Below, piece by piece: positions 1 to 6,312 of a stretch of DNA of 17,174 nt; position 1 is the stretch's first letter, and every line of letters starts with the position of its first letter. A program made the position numbers and the translations under genes. The stretch is taken from positions 1 through 17,174 of the forward strand of contig USMU01000040.1 of NCBI GenBank assembly GCA_900555925.1, read 5' to 3'. This DNA is from an uncultured Clostridium sp. GTDB lineage: Bacteria; Bacillota; Clostridia; Christensenellales; Borkfalkiaceae. Below the pieces are notes generated by a model. The model was not told the origin of the DNA. It saw only the letters and a list, made by a program, of their open reading frames with translations, and made no database searches.

Positions 1-245
1 CAGACAAAAGTCTGCCGCCGTCTCTTCATTTTCAAGATATATAGAAAGCAAATCACTCGTCGTCGGGAGCGGAAGGCACCGAAGCCTCCGCGCGCGCCTC
101 CCGCGCCTCCCGCGTATCCTTATCCTTGGCGGAAGGAACTTTTTCCGCTTTTTCCAAAGCATTTTTCAGCCCCGCGTTGCCCAAAGATGAAAATCAAAGT
201 CAATATCATATGGCGATTCCGAAATACGGATAAGCCGCATTCCCG
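1..245. other. Left edge, no convincing gene
   Basis: No gene with a start codon and ribosome site is visible here. A 5-bp perfect hairpin (CAGAC-AAAA-GTCTG) occupies 1-14. On the minus strand one frame from 193 down to a stop at 53-55 reads as a charged Ala/Glu/Lys/Asp/Ser tail ending in PSAPDDE, which looks like a disordered protein C-terminus. It is closed upstream by an in-frame TGA at 194-196 and has only a TTG (182-184) as possible start, without a ribosome site. It could be the end of a decayed gene or chance. The same segment is open in other frames because it is GC-rich, so openness alone is weak evidence. Confidence 0.3.
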
Positions 246-755
246 TCAGATGAAGACCAAAGCGCCGAACAGCGCGCCCAAGAGGGCGCCGACGGCGAGG
301 TCGGAAGGGTAGTGTACGCCGGCGGCGAATCGTACATAGCCTAAAACGGCGCCCGCGGAGAGGACGACGATTCCCGCGGGGAGGCAATAGGGGAGAAATA
401 CCGTGCCGATGACGAAAGCGGAGGCGAGGTGACGGCTGGGAAAGGAGTGTCCCTTTTTCTTCTTTTCGATGACGGGAACGATTCCCGCGCCTTCATACGG
501 GCGCTTGCGGTCGAAGAGATTTCTCAGGAGCGAAACCGTGAGCAGGCAAAGAAGGGGGATCCCCAAAATTTTGAGAAAGTCCGTCCATTCGGGGGTATGT
601 ATGAAAAATTCAAACAGGCACAAAAACGCATAGGCCGCGAATATCGCCGCCGTCAGCCCGTAATTTGCGAAAATCAACACTTTTTTCGCCTGTGGATGGC
701 GAAAATAAAACCGCGAATGACGTTCGTATATTTTTCGATAAAATTCGTGCGACAT
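246..755 (-). CDS. PAP2-family membrane phosphatase
   Basis: A 169-residue protein of the PAP2 (type 2 phosphatidic acid phosphatase) superfamily, which removes phosphate from lipid phosphates such as undecaprenyl pyrophosphate or phosphatidate at the membrane. All three signature blocks are present: R78 with R85-P86 (the K/R-x6-RP block), P106-S-R-H109 (the PSGH block, with Arg in place of Gly), and R142 with H148 and D152 (R-x5-H-x3-D). H109 and H148 are the expected catalytic histidines. Hydrophobic segments lie near 27-50, 62-77, 112-135 and 153-169. The ATG at 755 is the only Met in the protein. No Shine-Dalgarno precedes it, and a -10 box sits 6 nt upstream, so translation is probably leaderless. 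The substrate cannot be told from sequence. It lies downstream of the terminator of the EF-G-like gene and is a separate unit. Confidence 0.88.
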   Translation of the reverse strand: MSHEFYRKIYERHSRFYFRHPQAKKVLIFANYGLTAAIFAAYAFLCLFEFFIHTPEWTDFLKILGIPLLCLLTVSLLRNLFDRKRPYEGAGIVPVIEKKKKGHSFPSRHLASAFVIGTVFLPYCLPAGIVVLSAGAVLGYVRFAAGVHYPSDLAVGALLGALFGALVFI

Positions 756-761
756 GCAATC

Positions 762-790
762 AGTATACCATATCTTATAAAATTATGCAA
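762..790 (-). promoter_or_regulatory. Sigma-A promoter of the PAP2 gene
   Basis: Reading the minus strand, TTGCAT (790-785), a 17-bp spacer and TATACT (767-762). The -10 is 5/6 and the -35 is 3/6 against consensus. Transcription would start near 755, at or within a base or two of the ATG, which implies a leaderless mRNA. The -35 begins right next to the T-tract of the preceding terminator. Confidence 0.5.
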
Positions 791-791
791 C

Positions 792-823
792 AAAAAACGG
801 AACCTCCCGACAGGGGGAGTCCG
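792..823 (-). terminator. Rho-independent terminator after the EF-G-like gene
   Basis: Minus-strand reading gives CGGA-CTCCC, loop CCTGTC, GGGAG-GT-TCCG, then TTTTTT. The stem is 4+5 bp with a 2-nt bulge. It lies about 235 nt beyond the stop of the EF-G-like gene and just ahead of the PAP2 promoter. Confidence 0.7.
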
Positions 824-1059
824 GGAGATTCCGCGGGCCCGCGGCCGAACCGCGTACCCTTTTCCCCTTTCCGCAAAAGAATAAAAGAAAGGGGAGGCGT
901 GATTCTTTTGATAAAATCAAAGGCAGAATTTTTGTGTTTTTCCCGCAACGGCCGCCGACCCATTTCGTCCCTTGGAATTTTTGTCGGGGACGTTTTTTCT
1001 TTCTCTGAGATTGTCGGGGCGGGTTTGCTTCGTCCTTCTTCGGTGTCCTTTGAACGCCG
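824..1059 (-). other. 3' untranslated region of the EF-G-like gene
   Basis: A 236-nt gap with no credible gene between the EF-G-like stop and its terminator. It contains a perfect 14-bp palindrome (CCGCGGGCCCGCGG, 831-844) and a perfect 8-bp inverted repeat (CCCCTTTC at 864-871, GAAAGGGG at 887-894) with a 15-nt loop. These would fold in the mRNA tail. No function is evident. Confidence 0.4.
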
Positions 1060-3114
1060 TCACTCCTTCTTCGCGTTCGCGACTTTTTCCGCCAGCATGG
1101 GCGGCACTTCCTCGTAGTCTAAAAATTCTGCGGCAAACTTTCCGCTTCCGCGCGTCAGAGAACGGAGCTCCATGGTATATTTTTCGATTTCCGCTTGAGG
1201 AACCTCCGCCGTGACGATCGTCAGTTCGTTTTCCGTCGTAGTGCCCATGATCCGTCCGCGGCGTTTGTTGATGTCGCCCATCACGTCGCCGAGATAGTCG
1301 CCCGGTACGGCGATTTTTAAGCGATATACGGGCTCTAAAAGCACGGGCGAGGCATTCTTCAAGCCCTCCTTGAAAGCGAGCGCTGCGGCCGCTTTGAAGG
1401 CCATTTCCGAGCTGTCTACTTCGTGATAGCTTCCGTCGTAAAGCACCGCCTTGACGCCCGTGACGGGATAGCCCGCGATGGGACCGGAGGAAAGACTCTC
1501 TTTGAGACCCTTTTCCACGGCGGGGAAATACTGTTTGGGAACGGCTCCGCCGACCACTTCCTCTTCAAATACGAAGGGATCTTCGCAGGGCTCGAAACGA
1601 ATTTTGCAGTGGCCGTACTGGCCGTGTCCGCCCGTCTGTTTCTTGTATTTGCCCTCCGCGGTGGCGACGGAGCGAATGGTTTCGCGGTAGGCGATTTTCG
1701 GTTCCGTCAGCTTGACGTCCACGCCGTAGCGCGATTTTACCTTTTTCGCCAGCATTTCGATTTGCGTATCGCCCTGTCCGCCGATGAGGATTTCTCCCGT
1801 CTCGGTATTCTTTTCCACCGAGAAAGTATAATCTTCTTCGGAAAGTTTATTCAGACCCGCAAAAACTTTGTCCTCCTCTCCCTTCTTTTCGGAGGAGACC
1901 GCCATAAAGAGCGTGGGTTTCGGGAAACGTATCGCGTCGAATTTTACTTTCGCGCCCGCGTCGCAGAGCGTGTCGCACGTCGAAGTGATACCCAATTTAT
2001 TTACCGCGCCGATGTCGCCCGCCAAAAGTTCGGTGACGGGTTCCGTCTTTTTGCCCTTCAAAAGATAAATCTGACCGATGCGCTCTTCTTTTTCCGCGTT
2101 TGCGTTCCAGACGACGCTTCCGCTCTTCAAAGTTCCGCGGAAAACTTTCAGATAACTGAGTTTTCCCGAGTAGGGGTCGATGACCGTCTTGAACACCTGC
2201 GCTGCGAGCGGAGCGGACGGATCGGGAAGGATATTCACGACCTTATCTACCATAAGGTCGGTGGCGAGCGTATTCACGCGTTCGTTCGCTTCGGGCATAT
2301 AGGCGACGATTTCGTTCAGAAGATTGATGACGCCGCGGTTTTGCAGAGCGCTGCCCGCCATGACGGGGATCGTGTTCACCGACGCGATGCCGAGGCGGAT
2401 TCCGTGAATCGTCTCTTCACGGCTCAATGCGCCCGCTTCGAAATATTTGTCGAGCAGGACTTCGTCGTTTTCCGCGGCGGTCTCCATGAGGCTGGCTTTC
2501 ATTTCCTCCACTTCGGCTTGAAGCTCCGTGGGAATGGGGATTTCCTCCGCGCCGTCGGCGGTGAAACGATACGCTTTTTCCTGTAACGCGTTGATGCAGC
2601 CCTGCATTTTTCCGTTTTCCATAATGGGAATCTGAATGGGGGCGAGTTTACCAGAATACTTTTCTTTCAAAGCCCGCACCGTTCCGAAATAGTCCGCGTT
2701 TTCTTTATCCATGCCGTTTATGAAGATGATGAGCGGCTTTCCCAGTCTCAGGCAGTAATCGACTACGCTTTCCGCGCCGATGGGAAGGACGCCGTTCGCT
2801 CCGATGACGAGGAGTGCGCCGCTTGCCGCCCGAAGCCCTTCGTGGCGCTCGCCTTCGAAATCGTAAAAGCCGGGAAGGTCGAGAAGATTGATTTTCGTGC
2901 CCTTCCAATGAAGGTAGGCGCAGGCGGTATAGATGGACATCTTTTTCGACTTTTCCAGCTCGTCGAAGTCGGTGACGGTGGTGCCGTCCGCGACCTTCCC
3001 CTGACGATCTACGGCCCCGCCGTTAAAAAGCATGGCCTCGCACAGCGTCGTCTTTCCTTCGCCGCTGTGACCGATGACTGCAATGTTACGAATACTTTCT
3101 CCGATAATGCTCAT
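1060..3114 (-). CDS. EF-G-like translation factor GTPase
   Basis: A 684-residue protein with the full EF-G layout: GTPase domain, domain II, and domains III-V. P-loop GHSGEGKT is at 15-22, G3 DLPGF at 79-83, and G5 GSA at 254-256. Domain IV carries TGGHGQYGH (494-502), and the C-terminal part has GDVMGDINKRRG (609-620). The P-loop differs from housekeeping EF-G (AHIDAGKT) and fits the paralogous 'EF-G-like' group seen in many Firmicutes, whose role is poorly defined, so I give no symbol. The G4 motif reads N133-G-M-D136 rather than NKxD, so the usual lysine is missing. I chose the ATG at 3114 because AGGGGG lies 9 nt upstream and the P-loop is then at the normal distance. An upstream extension lacks homology and would run through the promoter. 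Expressed alone, divergent from the desulfurase operon. Confidence 0.9.
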   Translation of the reverse strand: MSIIGESIRNIAVIGHSGEGKTTLCEAMLFNGGAVDRQGKVADGTTVTDFDELEKSKKMSIYTACAYLHWKGTKINLLDLPGFYDFEGERHEGLRAASGALLVIGANGVLPIGAESVVDYCLRLGKPLIIFINGMDKENADYFGTVRALKEKYSGKLAPIQIPIMENGKMQGCINALQEKAYRFTADGAEEIPIPTELQAEVEEMKASLMETAAENDEVLLDKYFEAGALSREETIHGIRLGIASVNTIPVMAGSALQNRGVINLLNEIVAYMPEANERVNTLATDLMVDKVVNILPDPSAPLAAQVFKTVIDPYSGKLSYLKVFRGTLKSGSVVWNANAEKEERIGQIYLLKGKKTEPVTELLAGDIGAVNKLGITSTCDTLCDAGAKVKFDAIRFPKPTLFMAVSSEKKGEEDKVFAGLNKLSEEDYTFSVEKNTETGEILIGGQGDTQIEMLAKKVKSRYGVDVKLTEPKIAYRETIRSVATAEGKYKKQTGGHGQYGHCKIRFEPCEDPFVFEEEVVGGAVPKQYFPAVEKGLKESLSSGPIAGYPVTGVKAVLYDGSYHEVDSSEMAFKAAAALAFKEGLKNASPVLLEPVYRLKIAVPGDYLGDVMGDINKRRGRIMGTTTENELTIVTAEVPQAEIEKYTMELRSLTRGSGKFAAEFLDYEEVPPMLAEKVANAKKE

Positions 3115-3148
3115 ATAAAGTGTCCCCCTGATTTGGATTTTGATTTTT

Positions 3149-3167
3149 GTTATCAAGAAATGATAAC
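3149..3167 (-). promoter_or_regulatory. Hairpin at the 5' end of the EF-G-like mRNA
   Basis: A perfect 7-bp inverted repeat, GTTATCA / TGATAAC with a 5-nt loop, starts at the expected transcription start (about 3168). It could stabilise the 5' end of the mRNA or serve as a protein-binding operator just downstream of the promoter. Confidence 0.5.
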
Positions 3168-3174
3168 TGCAACC

Positions 3175-3203
3175 ATTATAATACATCTTGCCGTATTTTT
3201 CAA
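3175..3203 (-). promoter_or_regulatory. Sigma-A promoter of the EF-G-like gene
   Basis: Minus strand TTGAAA (3203-3198), exact 17-bp spacer, TATAAT (3180-3175). It gives a leader of about 54 nt with AGGGGG before the ATG. Confidence 0.85.
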
Positions 3204-3307
3204 GAGGGTTTTGAAAAATTTTTTGAAAAATTTTTGAGAAAATCGCGTATGAGAGGGGCAGGGACGGAGTGAACGAAAAAATATTTTTTCCGAACGGGAA
3301 AAGTCGA

Positions 3308-3336
3308 TTGACAAAACGAGCAAATGAGCTTATACT
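3308..3336 (+). promoter_or_regulatory. Sigma-A promoter of the desulfurase operon
   Basis: TTGACA (3308-3313), 17-bp spacer, TATACT (3331-3336). An A/T tract with the palindrome AAAAAATATTTTTT (3275-3288) lies upstream and could act as an UP element. It is divergent from the EF-G-like promoter about 100 bp away. The leader is about 100 nt. Confidence 0.85.
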
Positions 3337-3446
3337 TATAATGATAATTAACGGTAATAACGGGCGCGGGGCGTTTGAGGAGCGTTGCGGGGAATTTTTT
3401 TGCCGCATCGGACGGAGAGCGGCGGAAACGACGGAGAGGTAAAGAC

Positions 3447-4676
3447 ATGAGCGATATAGAAGGAAGAATATATTTCGACCATGCGGCGACGACGCCGCTC
3501 GATGAGGAAGTATTTGAGAAAATGCGTCCCTATTATACGGAGATTTTCGGAAACGCCGATTCTCCTCATTCCTTCGGGCGCGAGGCGGTCCGCGGCGTGG
3601 ACGCCGCGCGGGACAAGGTCGCAGAGCTCATCGGGGCCGCGCCGAAGGAGATCTATTTTACTTCCGGCGGCACGGAGAGCGACAACTGGGCGATTATCGG
3701 CGGCGCGCATGCGGCGAAAGACGGGAGAGACGAGGGAAAATCACGGGGAACGGAACGCGCGCGAGGGCAGGAAGGTGCGCGGGCGCGGGAGCGTTCGGCA
3801 GGGCGCATGCGGGTACTCATTTCGTCCGTGGAACATCACGCGGCTCTCTCCGCGGGCGAACGGCTGAAAGAGGAGGGATATTCCGTCGAATATCTTCCCG
3901 TAAACCGAGAGGGCAGGGTAGAGCTCAGGACATTGGAGAGGGCACTCGGCCCCGACGTGGGACTCGTCGCGGTCATGGCGGCGAATAATGAGACGGGCAC
4001 GGTTCAGCCCGTGAAAGAGCTGGCGGCCGCGGCGCACGCAAACGGGAGCTTATTCTTTACCGACGCGGTGCAGGCGGCGCCCTATCGCAAAATCGACGTT
4101 TCGGACTGGGGCGCGGACATGCTCTCTTTTTCGGCGCATAAATTTTACGGGCCGAAGGGCTGCGGCGTATTGTATGTAAGATCGGGCGTGAAGATAGGGA
4201 AGCTCGTTTCGGGCGGAGAGCAGGAACGGGGCCTGCGCGGAGGAACGACGAACGTGCCTTCTATCGTCGGGCTGGCGGCGGCTTATGAAAAAACGGTCGG
4301 GACGTTGGAGAAAAACAACGCGAAAATAAGCGGTTTCAAAGAATTGTTCCTCAAAAAAGTGTTTTCGGAAATCGATGGGGTAAAGCTCAACGGTACGGCG
4401 GAGCTTCCCGGAATCGTCAACCTTTGCTTTGAAGGGATAGACAATGCCGCGTTTCTCTATAACATGGACTTGCACGGCGCGGCGGTCTCGGCGGGGTCGG
4501 CGTGCGCCGCGGCTTCGATAAAGCCCAGTCACGTGCTCTTGGCCATGGGACTTAGCGAGCGGGAAGCGCGTTCGTCCGTCAGGTTCAGTTTCGGACGGGA
4601 CAACACGGCGGAAGAAATTCTGCGCGGAGCGCGGCTGACGAAAGAAATCGTCGATCGTCTGCGCGGAATAATATAA
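3447..4676 (+). CDS. Cysteine desulfurase (NifS/IscS family)
   Basis: A 409-residue PLP enzyme that takes sulfur from cysteine as an enzyme-bound persulfide and releases alanine, feeding Fe-S cluster or thio-cofactor assembly in the cytoplasm. Seen in order: YFDHAATTP (9-17), SGGTESDN (73-80), EHH (129-131), ANNETGTVQPV (179-189), the PLP lysine K232 in SAHKFYGPKG, RGGTTNVP (264-271), and the persulfide cysteine C353 in SAGSACAAAS. The long loop around C353 is of the group-I type. Odd feature: residues about 91-120 hold an Arg/Glu/Gly-rich low-complexity insertion between GGAHAA and RVLISSVEHH, where most relatives have only a few residues. The start at 3447 has GAGAGGT 6 nt upstream; an earlier in-frame ATG (3375) lacks one and adds a non-homologous tail. 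No IscU-like scaffold gene is adjacent, so the sulfur acceptor is unknown. Confidence 0.93.
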   Translation: MSDIEGRIYFDHAATTPLDEEVFEKMRPYYTEIFGNADSPHSFGREAVRGVDAARDKVAELIGAAPKEIYFTSGGTESDNWAIIGGAHAAKDGRDEGKSRGTERARGQEGARARERSAGRMRVLISSVEHHAALSAGERLKEEGYSVEYLPVNREGRVELRTLERALGPDVGLVAVMAANNETGTVQPVKELAAAAHANGSLFFTDAVQAAPYRKIDVSDWGADMLSFSAHKFYGPKGCGVLYVRSGVKIGKLVSGGEQERGLRGGTTNVPSIVGLAAAYEKTVGTLEKNNAKISGFKELFLKKVFSEIDGVKLNGTAELPGIVNLCFEGIDNAAFLYNMDLHGAAVSAGSACAAASIKPSHVLLAMGLSEREARSSVRFSFGRDNTAEEILRGARLTKEIVDRLRGII

Positions 4677-4696
4677 AAAACAAAAGGAGTACAATC

Positions 4697-4981
4697 ATGA
4701 TCAAGCATGTCGTTTGTTTCAAATTGAAGGACGGCGGAAAAAAAGAAGAGGCGAAAAAAGTTCTCTTATCCATGGAAGGGAAGGTTCCGACGCTGAGGGG
4801 AATAGAGGTCGGCACGGACTTTTTAGGCTCGCCGCGTTCCTACGACGTCTTTCTCGGCGTACTGTTGGAGGACGAAAAAGCGTTGGACGAATATCAGAAC
4901 GATCCTTATCACGTCGGGGTGGTAAAAAAGTTCATGCACGCGGAGACGGAAAGTTCGGTGGCGGTGGATTTCACGGTTTAA
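4697..4981 (+). CDS. Dabb (stress-responsive alpha/beta barrel) domain protein
   Basis: A 94-residue protein covering one Dabb domain, a ferredoxin-like fold that usually dimerises. Typical features are the N-terminal MIKHVVCFKLK strand, SPRSYDVFL in the middle, and ALDEYQNDPYHVGVVKKF near 63-80, where the Y-x-xx-P-x-H segment is characteristic. The biochemical role of most such proteins is not known; some relatives are stress-induced or act as small cyclases. AGGAG (4685-4689) is 7 nt before the ATG and the gene starts 20 nt after the desulfurase stop, so the two share a transcript. Family assignment is fairly sure, function is not. Confidence 0.85.
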   Translation: MIKHVVCFKLKDGGKKEEAKKVLLSMEGKVPTLRGIEVGTDFLGSPRSYDVFLGVLLEDEKALDEYQNDPYHVGVVKKFMHAETESSVAVDFTV

Positions 4982-5063
4982 CCGAAAAAGAAAAAATGCC
5001 TGTCGAAAACGGATTTTCGGCTGTAACGCCGTGACGGGGACGGAAAGCTCGATCGCGCGGATA

Positions 5064-5095
5064 CCGTTTATGTACGACGAAACGGACGGTTTTTT
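5064..5095 (+). terminator. Possible terminator of the desulfurase-Dabb operon
   Basis: CCGTTT (5064-5069) pairs with AAACGG (5080-5085) across a 10-nt loop, followed after ACGG by TTTTTT (5090-5095). The stem is short and the gap before the T-run makes it imperfect, but it is the only such structure before the next promoter. Confidence 0.4.
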
Positions 5096-5124
5096 CGCGA
5101 AGAGGGGGCGTTTCCTTCTCGTTT

Positions 5125-5142
5125 TCGGAAAAATTTTTCGGA
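5125..5142. repeat. Near-palindrome, copy 1 of a recurring 18-mer
   Basis: TCGGAAAAATTTTTCGGA, 17/18 identical to the perfect palindrome at 13164-13181. It lies 30 bp upstream of the -35 of the ferredoxin promoter. Confidence 0.4.
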
Positions 5143-5171
5143 AAAACGGAAAAAAATATCCCCGTTATGTC

Positions 5172-5200
5172 TTTACTAATCACAAAAAATATGATATAAT
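5172..5200 (+). promoter_or_regulatory. Sigma-A promoter of the ferredoxin gene
   Basis: TTTACT (5172-5177), 17-bp spacer, TATAAT (5195-5200). Start of transcription is expected near 5207, giving a leader of about 24 nt with GGAGGT. Confidence 0.8.
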
Positions 5201-5230
5201 ACGGTTATCAATGAATCGGAGGTAACAATT

Positions 5231-5404
5231 ATGGCACATAAGATTACGGATGAATGCGTAGCTTGCGGCGCTTGCGCCGATACCTGCCCTGTCGGGGCGA
5301 TTTCCCTCGGCGATGCCGGTATCTATGTGGTAGATGCCGATACCTGCGTCGATTGCGGCGCCTGCGAAGACGTTTGCCCTACCGGTGCAATCAAGGCAGA
5401 ATAA
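5231..5404 (+). CDS. 2[4Fe-4S] ferredoxin
   Basis: A 57-residue clostridial-type ferredoxin, a small soluble low-potential electron carrier for redox enzymes of anaerobes. It has two CxxCxxCxxxCP motifs: C9, C12, C15, C19-P20 and C39, C42, C45, C49-P50, each followed by GAI. The halves are internally duplicated ([17 protein letters not shown] and [17 protein letters not shown]). GGAGGT lies 7 nt before the ATG. It has its own promoter and a strong terminator, so it is transcribed alone and no partner enzyme can be inferred. The gene is short enough to be missed by length filters. Confidence 0.96.
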   Translation: MAHKITDECVACGACADTCPVGAISLGDAGIYVVDADTCVDCGACEDVCPTGAIKAE

Positions 5405-5422
5405 TTTTCACTGCGACGAAAG

Positions 5423-5465
5423 AGGCGTGGGGACAGCCCGTAGCGGGACTTCCCGCGCCTTTTTT
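5423..5465 (+). terminator. Rho-independent terminator of the ferredoxin gene
   Basis: AGGCGTGGG (5423-5431) pairs with CCCGCGCCT (5452-5460), 9 bp with one G-U pair. The loop contains a second small CCCG/CGGG stem. A run of six T (5460-5465) follows. Confidence 0.85.
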
Positions 5466-5519
5466 CGTAAAAAGGTTTACCGTGATACGGATCTTGTAGA
5501 AAGGAGTTTATAGTTTGTC

Positions 5520-6200
5520 ATGCGTCTTTCCGAATACGAAGTGGCCGAAGATTTGATGATAGACGGGTTAAAAGTCATTCAGGATACGAGATTGTACCGC
5601 TTTACCTCCGATTCCGTATTGCTCTCCCGCTTCGCGCGGGCGAAACGGGGGGATAACGTGGCCGACTTCTGCGCGGGGAGCGGCATCGTCGCCTTTCATT
5701 TTTATGCGCTCAACCGCGCTTTTGGACTGCGTTTTACGCTCTTTGAAATGCAGAAGGAGCTTTCCGAACTGTCCGAAAAGACGATCGCGCTCAACGGGTT
5801 CGATAATTTCCGCGCGGAAAATTGCCGCATTCAGGATATTCCCGAACGCTATCGGGAGACTTTTTCCTTGATTCTCTGCAATCCGCCCTACGAGCGCGGC
5901 GGCTTCGAAAACGACGATTACAAGAAAGCGATTTGCCGCAAGGAAATCGAGGTGAACCTCAAAGAAATCGCCGCCGCGGCGTCCTTCGCGCTGAAATCCG
6001 GCGGGAGAATCGCGCTCGTCAATCGCGCCGACCGCCTTGCGGAAGTCGCTTATACTCTGCACGAGGCGGGAATAGAATTGAAAAGAATCCGGTTCGTTTG
6101 CGGAAAAGAGGGCGCAAAACCCTATCTGCTCCTCGCCGAGGGCGTCAAGGGCGGAAAACCCAATACCGAAATTTTGCCGACGCTCGTCAATCGGCGATAA
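5520..6200 (+). CDS. tRNA1(Val) A37 N6-methyltransferase-like protein (TrmN6/YabB)
   Basis: A 226-residue Rossmann-fold SAM-dependent methyltransferase. Motif I is VADFCAGSGI (47-56), the acidic residue after strand 2 is probably E76, and the catalytic motif IV NPPY is at 121-124, as in enzymes that methylate the exocyclic amine of adenine. The N-terminal block IQDTRLYRFTSDSVLL (20-35) is typical of the TrmN6/YabB group, which includes the E. coli enzyme acting on A37 of tRNA1(Val). Whether the Firmicutes members share that target is uncertain. AGGAG (5502-5506) is 13 nt before the ATG, a long spacing, but an in-frame stop at 5511-5513 rules out anything earlier. It precedes rsmI by 112 nt with no clear promoter or terminator between, so co-transcription is likely. 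In B. subtilis yabB is also close to the rsmI homologue. Confidence 0.85.
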   Translation: MRLSEYEVAEDLMIDGLKVIQDTRLYRFTSDSVLLSRFARAKRGDNVADFCAGSGIVAFHFYALNRAFGLRFTLFEMQKELSELSEKTIALNGFDNFRAENCRIQDIPERYRETFSLILCNPPYERGGFENDDYKKAICRKEIEVNLKEIAAAASFALKSGGRIALVNRADRLAEVAYTLHEAGIELKRIRFVCGKEGAKPYLLLAEGVKGGKPNTEILPTLVNRR

Positions 6201-6312
6201 AACCGCTTTGCCGTCGATCTGCGGTAAAAAGTTCTCGAATCTCCGTCTTTGACCGACGGGGAATCCCCAAAATGCCTCCCCGTTTCACGGGAAACGCGAA
6301 AAAGGAAGAAAA

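Noticed and set aside
775..963. Minus-strand 62-codon frame between the EF-G-like and PAP2 genes, with a weak AGGGA ahead of it
   Set aside because: It contains the rho-independent terminator and the -35 of the next promoter, and the protein has no family-like features.
3375..3446. Upstream ATG for the cysteine desulfurase
   Set aside because: No ribosome site, Arg/Lys-rich extension without homology, whereas the ATG at 3447 has GAGAGGT and the normal family N-terminus.
5254..5499. Plus-strand 81-codon Arg-rich frame across the ferredoxin
   Set aside because: Out-of-frame shadow of the duplicated cysteine-rich ferredoxin gene, running into its terminator.
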